DNA from: Nemertoderma westbladi
Lineage: Eukaryota; Xenacoelomorpha; Nemertodermatida; Nemertodermatidae
NCBI GenBank assembly: GCA_032718475.1
Contig: JAUCBJ010004049.1
Location: 1 to 64,000, forward strand
Length of the DNA: 64,000 nucleotides
Direction: 5' to 3'
In this document: piece by piece, positions 1 through 9,822 of the stretch
Numbering within the stretch: position 1 is the stretch's first letter
Layout: each line of letters begins with the position of its first letter
Translations under genes and position numbers: made by a program
The notes under the pieces: generated by a model
The model's input: the letters and a program-made list of their open reading frames with translations, nothing else
The model's database searches: none
Told to the model about the DNA's origin: nothing

Positions 1-395
1 TGTTTGCGTGTTAATATACTGTAATTAGAGCATAAAATAATTTGTAAAATTTAAGCAGTTTTACTAATAATTGACTTCTTTCAGTGAGTTAGTGCAGGGG
101 TCAAATTATATTATTGAATTGAATACCAAATTGTTAACATAATTTTCATCCTGTTAGAAAAGGTTTATAAAGAAGAAAACACCTCTATGCAGTAAATGGC
201 ATTATTAAAACTACTGTAATAAATTCTTTTTTTTGGTTAATTGTAAATTTTCGATCTCTTGGTGCAGGGGGTAATTTTCATTTTTTCACACTAAAAATAA
301 TTTGTATGTTGATTTCGGATAGAAAGGCAACTTTTTAGTTGGTAGACAAATAAAAATTCAACAAAAACTGAAAATCGGCCCACCCTAATGAACAG
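1..395. other. AT-rich non-coding stretch, probable intron upstream of BEN exon
   Basis: I see no gene here. The stretch is AT-rich and carries two short similar motifs (GTGCAGGGG near 92 and 261). It ends in CTAATGAACAG, which can serve as branch-point and splice-acceptor for the exon that follows. An in-frame TGA at 369-371 means the downstream reading frame cannot extend further left without splicing. Confidence 0.35.
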
Positions 396-980
396 GTCAC
401 TGAACGTCTACTGAAAGATAACAACAAGCTTCTTAAAAAACTAGTTAGCATCGAGACAGCTCAACTTGCGAAAACTGAAAAATTGTACAAGAATATTACA
501 CGTATTATTAAAAAATCTGCTCCAGTGAACGTAGTGGGGGATGGAAATGGAAGTATGAGGACGGGAGACACCACCAACCCAGTCCTGTTTAATGGTAAGG
601 ATTTGGTCAATATCGGGGCAAGGAATTTAGATTCGCTAGGTTATAGCCAATATTTGGCCCGCCATCTGTGGACCGACAAAGAACTTGCGGAAAAAATACT
701 TTTTCCACAAAGAATGCAATCTACTGATAGAACGCCTCAATCTCCACAGCGATCCGAGTTGTTTAAACAGGCTTTAATATCAAGGTTCAGCTTTGATGAG
801 GATATAGATTATCAGGAGATTCGAACCGCGATTGTAGCAGTAAATCAGCTTGGGAATGACATTTACAGAAATAAGCGTCAGAGGGGATCAAGTTCAAGTA
901 CAGGATATGCTGTAAAATATATGAGATCAAAAGATAGAGAAAATTTTGCTGATGTTAGCAATAACTATGAACGAAGCTAA
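396..980 (+). CDS. BEN-domain protein, terminal exon
   Basis: The frame is open from an acceptor-like AG at 394-395 to TAA at 978-980; no ATG is needed because it reads as a 3' exon. The first 35 or so codons (ERLLKDNNKLLKKLV and on) are hydrophilic and heptad-like, suggesting a coiled coil. The next ~100 codons fit a BEN domain: a YSQYLARHLWTDKELAE block, a KQALISRF helix and an EIRTAIVAVNQLGNDIYR helix, followed by a basic, Ser-rich tail. BEN domains bind DNA or mediate protein contacts in chromatin and transcription factors, and also occur in some mobile-element proteins. There is no other exon of this gene in view, so it could be a cellular gene end, a domesticated copy or a pseudogene. 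The domain call rests on pattern, not a profile search. Confidence 0.55.
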   Translation, partial: VTERLLKDNNKLLKKLVSIETAQLAKTEKLYKNITRIIKKSAPVNVVGDGNGSMRTGDTTNPVLFNGKDLVNIGARNLDSLGYSQYLARHLWTDKELAEKILFPQRMQSTDRTPQSPQRSELFKQALISRFSFDEDIDYQEIRTAIVAVNQLGNDIYRNKRQRGSSSSTGYAVKYMRSKDRENFADVSNNYERS

Positions 981-1153
981 GCTAAGTTATATTATGTCGA
1001 TTTTAGTTTTAATATTATTATTATTATTATAAATAATAAATATTAAATAATAGTATTATAATTATTATTAATTAATATTATGCATAGGCTAACAGGCCTG
1101 CTATAGCCTTCTAAACTAACGCATGGATTTTAATATAGTAGAGTAGACCTACG

Positions 1154-1978
1154 TACCGCATTTACTCGAATAAGAGCCTGTCAGGTCGAATAAGAGTGTC
1201 AGGTTCCACCTTGGTGTAGTGGTTGCATTGAATTTACATCTCCCGTAGGTCGTGGGTTCGATCCTCACATGGGCCAGGGCAGTTTTCGTTTCGGCACGAA
1301 TGCTTTAAAGGGACCAGCCAGGGCGCATCTCTGCCTTGCATCCTTAAGTGGTAGCTAAATGAGTACTGGAGTTTCCTCTGGGGAGTAAAGTTCTGGGGGG
1401 ACCGCACTGGAAATAAGTCGTCAGACTTTGTGCGTAATCCCTGGCCTAGCGGCCGAAGAAAATTTACTTTACTTTTACTTGTTTATAAATGGCCAATTGG
1501 GGAGGAGGTGTTTATTCAGGGAAGGCGTTTAAGTTCCAAATTGTGTGGTTCTAGTGGGGCGTTTATTTTTATGTTCTAGATTTTCAGCATTTTGAATGTA
1601 ATAATACCCTAATAAGAAACAGGGTCAGCCTACACAGTAACCATACCTACATTTTACACATACATATGGGTTTACTTCTTGACTCGGCAATCGAAACCTT
1701 AGACACAAAGTATCCTTGAACCTAACTGGGAATCCTCCGTCTAACCCTTATTGGTTAACCCTGAAAAGTATGTTTTTAGACATTTATCAGGCCCTTCTGA
1801 CCTGAAATACCGTACCAAAATCTTATTTAATAACACACTATTAATATAATAAACGCCGCGGCGTTTATTCGGGGAAGACGTTTAAGTTGCTAATTTGATG
1901 GTAAGGGGGGGGGGGGGGGGGGGTTAATTCGAGGGGGCGTTTATTCGAGGGTGGGCTCTTATTCGAAGAAATACGGTA
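1154..1978. mobile_element. Non-autonomous DNA element with 25-bp terminal inverted repeats, split by a SINE
   Basis: The ends at 1154-1178 and 1954-1978 are inverted repeats that agree at 23 of 25 positions (TACCG...GAATAAGAGCC). Similar GTTTATTCGGGGAAG and CGTTTAAGTT blocks recur inside, near 1508 and 1863. No coding frame is visible. A tRNA-derived SINE occupies about 1198-1480, and a run of 19 G lies at 1905-1923. The family is a miniature inverted-repeat element; the superfamily is not clear because the target duplication is too short to read (possibly TA). Confidence 0.6.
1198..1485 (+). mobile_element. tRNA-derived SINE, near full length
   Basis: The head has an exact RNA polymerase III box A (TGGTGTAGTGG, 1212-1222) and box B (GTTCGATCC, 1256-1264), spaced 33 bases apart as in a tRNA. 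The body continues through CCAGGGCGCATCTCTGCC and CTCTGGGGAGTAAAG to a TTTACTTTACTTTTACTT tail. Two more copies lie on the minus strand at 35,897-36,065 (head missing) and 44,768-44,935 (diverged), which shows it is a dispersed family. The body has no protein-coding frame and would depend on a partner LINE. Confidence 0.8.
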
Positions 1979-2264
1979 AGTTTACGGTTTGTTTAATATT
2001 CTGTAAGCATTTTGTTTAATTTGTTCTATTCTTTAGTCCCTATTTTAAAAGTAGTCATTTAATTATTCACATTGTTTATAATCTACAGTTTTTTGCTGCT
2101 GTTTAAAATGTAGTGTTATCTCACAAATCTCGAGTTATCAATGGTGGTATAAACTCCCACAAGTACAATGAAAAGAAATTATAATCGATCTCAATATAAC
2201 GGTAAATACATTTCCAGAAAACGTTACACTTCGACCTTCTCGAAGGGTCCACATTGAAAGCTCC
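1979..2264. other. AT-rich non-coding stretch
   Basis: This lies between the inverted-repeat element and the next ORF. I see no motif that I can name. Confidence 0.3.
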
Positions 2265-2951
2265 ATGATTACACAAAGTGATACTTCTTTTTCATCGAAT
2301 TCGTCTTTCGAACATTATGATTTTGATGCACATGATTCTCAAATTTCGTGTAAACCCGTTCTAGATGAAAATATTAATGAATCACAAAGTTCTATGTCGG
2401 AGTTATATGAAGATTTCCGTGACAACCTTAATGTATATACCAGATTAACCTCATCACCAATATTATTTGATGAATTTACTTCAGGGAATTCAACTTCAGA
2501 GTCAAGTACAAGTGATAACGATTGGTCAGAATTATATCTATTTAAAGGTTCCAGAATTACGCAACATGTATTTAAAAGACAATATTTTAATATTATGTTA
2601 AAGCATAAAATTACTGATTCTGCAGCAAAGGAAATATTGGAATTCATTGTTGACATTTTACCTGTACCTAATTGTTGTCCAAAATATTGTAGTATAGAAA
2701 ACGAAACTGATACAAGTTGTTGTGATATATTAACCACAAAAGTATTGGATGGGACAATATTTCATGTAGATCTGGGTGGTCAAGTTGAAAATTTAATTCG
2801 TAGACATTCTAATATTTTTAATACTTTAAGCAATGTCATACAATCAACTGGGCTACATTCCGACATTACAGTGAGTAAAGGATTTCAAAATGTCGACAAT
2901 GACAATGACAATGTCGAAAATGTACTTTCGACAAAAGATATTTATATTTGA
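2265..2951 (+). CDS. ORF resembling the N-terminal part of transposase-associated proteins
   Basis: This is a 228-codon ORF with an ATG start. The first 100 residues are acidic and rich in Ser, Asn and Asp. A central block (FNIMLKHKITDSAAKEILEF, then LPVPNCCPKYC and several Cys around residues 137-155) resembles the conserved N-terminal segment of CACTA/EnSpm-like transposase-domain proteins of invertebrates, where a helical KH-x-T-x-SA block precedes a Cys-rich stretch. That likeness is from memory of the family and is weak. The TGA at the end is not followed by a clear transposase frame, so this is at most a fragment or one exon. It may also be an uncharacterised host ORF. Confidence 0.35.
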   Translation: MITQSDTSFSSNSSFEHYDFDAHDSQISCKPVLDENINESQSSMSELYEDFRDNLNVYTRLTSSPILFDEFTSGNSTSESSTSDNDWSELYLFKGSRITQHVFKRQYFNIMLKHKITDSAAKEILEFIVDILPVPNCCPKYCSIENETDTSCCDILTTKVLDGTIFHVDLGGQVENLIRRHSNIFNTLSNVIQSTGLHSDITVSKGFQNVDNDNDNVENVLSTKDIYI

Positions 2952-3460
2952 ACATTAACACGGATGGTGTAGTTCCCGTGCATAAGTCTAAAGGTTTTAC
3001 ATTATGGCCCGTCATGTGTTCTGTATTAAATCTTTTTCCACATTTACGACTGAAATTTGCCGTTTTTTCATCTCGGCTCTCGCTTCTGAAACTAACCTTT
3101 GTCGCTCTAACTCGGCCGCTGCCGTTTGTTGCGCTAACTCGGCTGCTGCCGCTTGTTGTGCAATGTCCAACTCTAACCTTTCCATTTCGGCTTCTTCCAA
3201 CTCGGCTTGTTCTTGCAGATGAGAGATTCTCGCAACATTTGCTACACGCTACTCATTTGCTACATGCTACGCATTTGCTACGCCGAATGGCAAGGAAGTG
3301 CCGAATGGTGAGGAAGCACTGAACGGCCGAGAAACGGGAGTGGCCGAAATCGCGGCCACAGATGTGGCCGATAAGGATAAGAAGGACTGAAGACAGTGCG
3401 ACTACAGACAGTGCTGTTACTATTTTTAATTGTAGATTCGCGTAACCTCAGTTTGTACTG
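2952..3460. other. Low-complexity region with an Ala/Glu-rich minus-strand frame
   Basis: On the minus strand, 3012-3200 encodes a 62-residue Glu/Ala/Gln-rich stretch with coiled-coil periodicity (MEEAEMERLELD and on), which could be a relic of a retroelement Gag. On the plus strand, a GCTAC(A/G)C-type tandem motif lies at 3240-3282. Neither frame is long enough to call a gene. Confidence 0.2.
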
Positions 3461-3467
3461 GGGTGAT

Positions 3468-3798
3468 GTGTCAGGGCACGTATGGTTTGTTCCCTACGTG
3501 TCCCTGTTATTCCTCAACAAATTCAAAGGAAAGGAGGTGGGTAATATCGACAGCTATTGATATTCCACAGGCTGTCAACGAGAAGGGGTTGCCTCTGCAA
3601 CAGGAGCCCTTCAATTCGAACTCATTCACACTGTTGTTCATAGAAGGAGAGTACTTGAACGTTAGTAATTAGTTTATGAATATATTTAAACAGCATTGGT
3701 ATTTTAGCATTGATATGTAATGTTTCCTAGATCAACTGTATGTATAGACAAATGGAATAAAGGTTCAGTAATACTTTACGAGTTGAGTTGACTACCAC
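3468..3798 (+). mobile_element. Possible solo LTR
   Basis: The segment starts TGTGTCAGGGCACG after a short purine-rich tract (TACTGGGGTGA) and ends near ACTACCACA, preceded by an ATAAAG polyadenylation-like signal at about 3758. TG...CA ends of about 330 bp are typical of LTRs. No second copy is in the window, so this is a guess from layout. Confidence 0.2.
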
Positions 3799-3943
3799 AT
3801 AATTTTTCGTATTTGTAAAAAGTAGGCCTACTTCATGATAATTCACTTATGATAAAATTTTTTAAGAATGTCCAATTAATGTTTTTATATTAAATGAGGC
3901 TGTTAGTAGGACGCCTAATGCTGAATATTTTAATTACCATAAT

Positions 3944-4661
3944 ACTACTACTACTACTAGGTCGAGCGAACTCGGACAGTGGAAATGAGATCCTTCCAGG
4001 CTTCCCGATTCTCCATAGTTGTCGCAATTTCGTTTCTCCCAAGTTCAGTATCCCTTTCAAGTTGACTCCCACGACTACGCTTTCCATGAGTTTGTTGCCA
4101 GAGAAGTAGATCTGGTATGACCTCGTCTTTACTTCGCCAGCAGTGCCCACTGAATCTTAATCTGCGTTCACGGAGGGTGGTTGATACAGGTGGTATTGTA
4201 CCATAAAGTTCGGCGTTTGTCATGTGTTGTCTCCAGCTGATGTTTAGGGCTGCCCTTAGTAGTCTTGTGTAGCAACCATCAATTCGTTGTTCAAGTGATT
4301 TAGTCAGTGTCCTGTCCAGGTCTCACCCCCGTATAAAAATACACTTTCCACTGTGGCTCGAAAGAACTTCGTCTTCAGGTTCCCTGGAGAGATCTGATTT
4401 CCCGACGGTATCCATTTTTGACAGAGCTACCCAAGCCTTTGCTTTCCTAACTTCTATGTCCTTTTTGCTACTCTCTATCCATGATCCAAGGTACTGGAAG
4501 TCATCGACCTTCCTTAGTTGATTAATATCAATGGTTGTCAAGTTTCCATCAACATTAAAGGTCATGAAATCGGTCTTTGTAGCATTTATATGCAATCCAA
4601 CCTCCTTAGCAGCCCTCTCCACTTTATTTAGTAGAAGCTGTGCATCTGCTAGCCTATTAGA
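3944..4661 (-). mobile_element. RTE-type LINE, 5'-truncated 3' end
   Basis: Read on the minus strand, the segment gives the C-terminal part of a reverse transcriptase: ADAQLLLNKVERAAKEVGL, a DDFQYLGSWI block, KAKAWVALSKM, then WRQHMTNAELYG and RLRFSGHCWR. These blocks follow the catalytic core in RTE-clade LINEs. The frame is broken at several places (roughly 4225-4325 and 4385). The 3' end is a (TAG)n tract on the minus strand (plus-strand ACTACTACT at 3944-3959), the same kind of tail as on the RTE copies at 49-56 kb. The element is dead and truncated. Confidence 0.75.
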
Positions 4662-4794
4662 ATTATTATTAGAATTACCATAATAGAACTTTTGAAAACG
4701 TACATTTATCGAAATTAAATAAGAATATCCAACATAAGATTTCACACCTACGCCTGCACCAATAGCTACGCCCACACGCTACTGCATACATGTA

Positions 4795-5968
4795 AGACAA
4801 ATAGAGCAAGACAAATAATTAAACGTACAATTCGAGATTGTGTTATTTGTAAGCACATTCAAGGCTATCCTTATAGGAGACCTCCGTTCAGCCCCTTACC
4901 TGAGGAAAGATTAACATCAAATATCCTTCCATTCACCAATGTAGGTATTGATTTCCTAGGTGCGATTTCTGTAGTCAAATCATTATCTGATCCAGTAGGT
5001 TCAATGACAAAGGTATATATTTGCCTATTTACATGTGCGGTTATACGAGCAATTCATTTAGAAGTAGTTACAAGTCTCCATTCCTCGTCTTTCATTGCGG
5101 CATTGACTCGTTTTGTAGAGGCATTCGAGGCATTCCATCAATCATCTTCAGTGACAATGCATCAAATTTTAAGAGTTCATCAGAGGAAATCAAGGCATAT
5201 AAGGCATTTTTAACAGACCCAATCATACTTAGAGAATTTGGTAAACTAAATATTACATGGAAATTCAATGTACAAAGATACCCAGCAGCATATGGGTTTA
5301 TAGAGCGTTTGGTGGGGACAGTGAAATCTAATTTGAAAAAACTAATGGGGCGTGCGGTGCTAACAGAAGAGGAATTACAAACAGTATTGATTTCATGTGA
5401 GGCTGCTATAAATAGCAGACCACTAACATACATCTATTCAGACAATAATGAGTGCTTAACACTATCACCCAGTCATTTCTTGGTCGGCAAGAGGCTATGC
5501 GCTTTACCAAGCACCACTATAAATCTTAACAACATGGAAATGACACATCAAAATTTTCAAGATCGTCTTCGATACCAAGAGATGGCTGCGAACTATTTTT
5601 GGTCAGTATGGCGGAAAGACTACCTCAGAGAATTAAGAGCTAGTCATTGTTCGAATAATATCAGCCCACATTCACTTGTAGTCCCAGATATTGGAGATAT
5701 ATGCCTTCTAGTGGATAAGAAACTTCCAAGATGCCTTTGGAAACTATGTAAGGTAGACAGATTAATTGTCAGTAAGGATGGTCATATACGGGCAGTTGGG
5801 GTTATCATTGTAAAACGTGGTAAACAACATAAACAACTGGTACGATCCATTTCTCATGTAATACCATTAGAAATCAATGACAAAAACCACACTAGTACAA
5901 CAAAAACAAAACAAACAACCGCGACGTATGATATAGAATCAATAGAATCAATAGACATCGACACGTAG
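4795..5968 (+). pseudogene. BEL/Pao integrase and C-terminal domain, frameshifted
   Basis: The first frame (to about 5120) has the zinc-binding CVICKH pair and the core start GIDFLGAISV with its catalytic Asp, then VYICLFTCAVIRAIHLEVV. Near 5120 the reading frame shifts to the one ending at 5968, which continues with IIFSDNASNF (second catalytic Asp), AAYGFIERLVGTVKSNLKK (catalytic Glu), SRPLTYIYSD, then FWSVWRKDYLRELRA and a DICLLVD...WKLCKVDRLI block typical of the BEL/Pao C-terminal domain. Integrase inserts the reverse-transcribed element into the genome. All three acidic residues survive, but the frameshift makes the protein non-functional as it stands. Confidence 0.85.
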
Positions 5969-6394
5969 GATGATGATTATTCTAATGATGAAAATGACGT
6001 CAAAAGTGATGACGTCGAAATCGTTGAATGCAATAGCAATGAGGACCGTGTTCAGGTTCGACACCCAAGAGTAGCCACTAAAAAAATCACGAAGGGATTT
6101 TATAGATACTAAAAACGGAATTTACTTATTTATTTTTTAATGTTAACAAGATCATGCCATGTAACAAGTTATTTATTGGTATAGATGAATAATATATATA
6201 TAAATATGGTGGAGGGTGTTGACAATACCTAATAACATATTAACTTATGAAACGAAACTATCATTAGTGTAGTATAGCATGCCTGTCATACATTGTGATG
6301 AAACTCAATTATTATTAACATAACGTGTGTTTTGTTATTTATATTTACAGTTTTATGTGTTGCTTAAAAACAATTCTTTTTTAGCAAGGGGGAG

Positions 6395-6630
6395 TGTCAT
6401 AAATTATACTTAGGCCATAGTTAATATCCAATATAAGATACAAGTATATTAGCTTGCCAATATTGTAAACTGTTGAAAGAAGTTGAAACATATGTTATTC
6501 TTGGAGGTTTGCCGGCAGTATTGTAAAGTAAATATATATACGTTATTCAATTTAGATAAAGGTTATTATTAAAGTTTATTAGAAGTTTGTAGCTATCATT
6601 TTCCTTTCAATTTATCCACAATTCACTATA
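6395..6630 (+). repeat. Probable BEL/Pao 3' LTR
   Basis: It starts TGTCATAAAT directly after a purine tract, as expected for a 3' LTR. An exact right edge cannot be fixed, because the matching 5' LTR is not in the window. Confidence 0.5.
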
Positions 6631-6631
6631 G

Positions 6632-6975
6632 ATTCTGATAAGGAAAAGTTTTATGCAGTCTACTTTTTCAAAAACTGGTACTGGGGGAAGGTGAAGTTTG
6701 TGTGGTCAGAGGACAAAGAATCTGATGTTACGGAGGTTACTTTTAAATTCCTCCATCGAGAATTAACTGGACGTGAGGCATCGAAATCGGAGTTTTATAA
6801 GTGGAAATGGCCTAGACATGATGATGAAGGGACAGTTGATGTCGGCAGCATCTTCTATGGACCTGCAAATCTTGTTTTGGATACATTGACCAAGACACTT
6901 CAATATAGTTGCCAGGAGGATGGTTACCTCAATGATATGTGGAAGATGCTGAAGGCATCAGGTGGACCAACATAG
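6632..6975 (+). CDS. Unrecognised terminal-exon-like ORF
   Basis: The frame is open from an AG acceptor at 6630-6631 (pyrimidine-rich TTTCCTTTCAATTTATCC lies upstream) to TAG at 6973-6975, and codes for about 114 residues. The sequence has aromatic-rich blocks (FYAVYFFKNWYWGKVK, EFYKWKWPRHDDEG, VGSIFYGPANLV). I recall similar YWGK...WP...D...IF.GP segments at the C-terminus of uncharacterised invertebrate proteins linked to mobile elements, but cannot name the family. It begins where the BEL LTR ends, so the LTR may sit in an intron of this gene or the ORF may belong to another element. It has no convincing start codon of its own. Confidence 0.35.
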
Positions 6976-7877
6976 AAATTCACCAAACTGTACCACAATT
7001 GCCGTATATAAAATACTCTATACTGATACTCTATAGTCAATATATATTGAATACATATCATATATATTATTATATATATATATATACACAAAATGTAGCA
7101 GAACCGTCACTAATATATATTTCAAAGACATACATATGGTTTTATATTAACATTTCTTATATTTTAATTTTATTATCTAATACATTTTATTTAACTATTT
7201 TATTATTAAATAAATCAAAATGTCTAACATTGGAAACAAATTGCTTTTTGCAAATCATCATGGTTCGGCTGCTATGGTCAATATACATATAATTTTTGTA
7301 TTCTGAAACTGAATATACAAAAACCCTTCAGTTAATGGGAAGATTTGACGGCTATGCTACTTATATATATTAAACTTTGGGAGTGGTGATGGTAGCATTT
7401 CGAGATATCTTTAAAAACACAGATTATTTCTATATATAGAATTTGTACATATAGCGAATATGCAAACCGCTATAAAATGCTACATTTTGTTATCCTTAAT
7501 TATATTAAATAATACTGTAGCCCATTAGTAGCAAAGTGAAATTACTATATGGAATTTAGTGATATCTGAAAATGTAAGGAAACATATGTAAGACTGCTAT
7601 TGAGAAATATATAATGTAGTAGAATAATTGGGGGTCCCTAGCTTCTGTATGTAGGACGTAGAAGGCCACTGTTATTATAGTAGTAGAGTACCGCCGTGCT
7701 ATTTCAGTATTTAGTCTGTGCGATTTTGTGCTAGTTTTATTCTGCAATTTCCAGTCATTACAAATTAGGCCACTTATTTTCGTATTTCGATAGAACTATG
7801 TGTAGTATGCATTGATAATGACGCAAATTACGAAATCTATCTATCGAAATCTATCTAAAATTATTCGAAATAATATA
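6976..7877. repeat. AT-rich region with diverged copies of the GACGGT-ended dispersed repeat
   Basis: A (TA)n tract at about 7066-7085 leads into ACACAAAATGTAGCAGAACCGTCAC, read inverted. ATGCAAACCGCTATAAAATGCTAC follows near 7461. Both match the ends of the element family seen intact at 9.35, 12.75 and 13.86 kb. No coding sequence is supported. Confidence 0.35.
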
Positions 7878-8460
7878 TCCATCCAACATCCATGATGGAT
7901 CCGTCCAACATCCATGACGGATCCATCCAACATCCATGACGGATCCGTCCAACATCCATGACGGATCCGTCCAACATCCATGACGGATCCGTCCAACATC
8001 CATGATGGATCCGTCCAACATCCATGACGGATCCGTCCAACTTCCTTGATGGATCCGTCCAACATCCATGATGGATCCGTCCAACATCCATGACGGATCC
8101 ATCCAACATCCATGACGGATCCGTCCAATATCCATGATGGATCCGTCCAACATCCATGACGGATCCATCCAACATCCATGACGGATCCGTCCAATATCCA
8201 TGATGGATCCGTCCAACATCCATGACGGATCCGTCCAACATCCATGATGGATCCGTCCAACATCCATGACGGATCCGTCCAACATCCATGATGGATCCGT
8301 CCAACATCCATGACGGATCCGTCCAACATCCATGACGGATCCGTCCAACATCCATGACGGATCCGTCCAACATCCGTGATGGATCCGTCCAACATCCATG
8401 ACGAATCCGTCCAACATCCATGACGGATCCGTCCAACATCCATGATGGATCCGTCCAATA
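7878..8460. repeat. 22-bp minisatellite, about 26 copies
   Basis: The unit is GGATCCGTCCAACATCCATGAC with frequent GAC/GAT and CCG/CCA variants and one CTTCCTTG variant near 8042. Because 22 is not a multiple of 3 and the unit has no stop codon on the minus strand, all three minus frames stay open across the array (188-224 codons), each giving the same 22-residue period. Nothing suggests that these are genes; the flanks carry no start context or homologous domain. Confidence 0.95.
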
Positions 8461-9344
8461 TAAAATCTCTGACTTTAAGTCTTATAAATCTCAGTCTGTC
8501 TGTCTCGCGATACAATAATAGAAAGCTAACTTGAGCAACGTCACTATCTCGTCATATTTTAAGTATTTGTTTGCGTGAATCGAATGTGGTCAAAGTGGAT
8601 TATTTTGCATCGTTTTAGGCCAAAATATATTACTGGTCAGCAATCAGGACTCAGGCGACTTTGTAACTGCAGTTTCACCATTAGACTAAGACTAAGGCTG
8701 TTCTAACTGAAACTTTGCAGGTATGTATGTATGTATGTACCACAGAGATCTTACGCTGCCTGTTTGAGTGAGAGGACGCCGACCAGCCTACAGTTCTTCA
8801 ATCTGCTGCTTGGGTGTGTAATCTCTGAGAGTGAAACCATTCCCATCACCAATTTTATTGTTTTTGAGCTGATACTGGGGAAATATCTACTACAAGATTG
8901 GATTCGTGTTTGGGAGGAAGCTGAAGTTCTCTAGTCTACCGGTAGTAGGTGGAATGTCTGAAGGTGAAAAAGTCCTGCGTTTTTGTTGTTTTTAATCTTT
9001 TCGAGCTGATGCATGGCATATATAGATTACACCACAGGCGGTTGCGTGTTTGGGAGGACGTATATTATTCGGCAGTTCACCAGCCTGTCGCTAAGGGTCG
9101 ACATGCCTGAAAGTGAAAACCGTAAATACTAATCAAATTATACACCAGAAAAGATAAGAAAACAAACTAATATTTTAACCAGAGGGTGTTTATCCCCCCC
9201 CCCCCCCCCCCCCCCCTACTTATCTGACCTGTTTCGAAACAGATAGAGTAATTGTAATTAATTCGTGTTACTTAAAACAGTTATCGTAAAAAAAATATAT
9301 TTGTATTTCGCTTCTAATATAAGCCAATGTATAGTATTGTTGCT
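8461..9344. repeat. Non-coding region with diverged ~250-bp repeats and a C23 tract
   Basis: A GTAT microsatellite lies at 8721-8740. Imperfect repeats share GTGTTTGGGAGGA, CACCAGCCT or GACCAGCCT, and CTGA(A/G)AGTGAAA blocks at about 8765-8850, 8905-8970 and 9045-9120. A run of 23 C lies at 9194-9216. I see no gene. Confidence 0.4.
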
Positions 9345-9822
9345 GGATCGCTTTCCCAAATAAGTATTAGTCAATAACGCTAAATAAAACAACAAGGTAG
9401 CATTTTGCGACGGTTTGTATTTTAAACATATATATAAATTATAAATATATTGAAACACAAAATGTAACATACATGTCAGCTACTCTTACAAGCCATATTA
9501 TTTTCACGAAAAATTTCACAAAAATAACATCCTGATAATTTTAAATCAACCCCATCTATTATAACGGTTATTAAGGTGTATGAATATTAAGTCTTGTTAA
9601 TTTTCCAATGTATTTCAATAGTAAAATAATTAAAATATTTAAATTTCAAAAACTATCAAAAAGATAACTTCCCCTTTATTTTAAAATATATTTGAAGTGG
9701 ATTTATAAGTTTAATATATGGGAGAATCAAAGCTAAAAATTACTTATCAACCTACTTAACGATTAATATTATTAAATTTTGCATATGTAGATTCAAAATA
9801 CAAAGGTAGCAGTACCGACAAT
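9345..9822 (-). repeat. AT-rich dispersed element, inverted copy
   Basis: The reverse complement matches 12,745-13,220 closely along its whole length, including the GACGGT/GCTACC end and the block GTTATAATAGATGGGGTTG. It is therefore one arm of a large inverted repeat. It has no coding frame. Confidence 0.85.

Larger units (their letters stand above)
4780..6630 (+). mobile_element. BEL/Pao LTR retrotransposon, 3' part (integrase and 3' LTR)
   Basis: The left edge lies between the RTE fragment and the first integrase codons. Integrase and the following DUF5641-type domain run to 5968. After 420 bp of AT-rich untranslated sequence there is a purine tract GCAAGGGGGAG, immediately followed at 6395 by a TGTCAT... 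LTR start. Gag, protease and reverse transcriptase are absent, so only the 3' third of the element remains. Confidence 0.8.

Noticed and set aside
7841-8515. Three long overlapping minus-strand ORFs
   Set aside because: They are the consequence of a stop-free 22-bp tandem repeat; no start context, domain or splice signal supports a gene.
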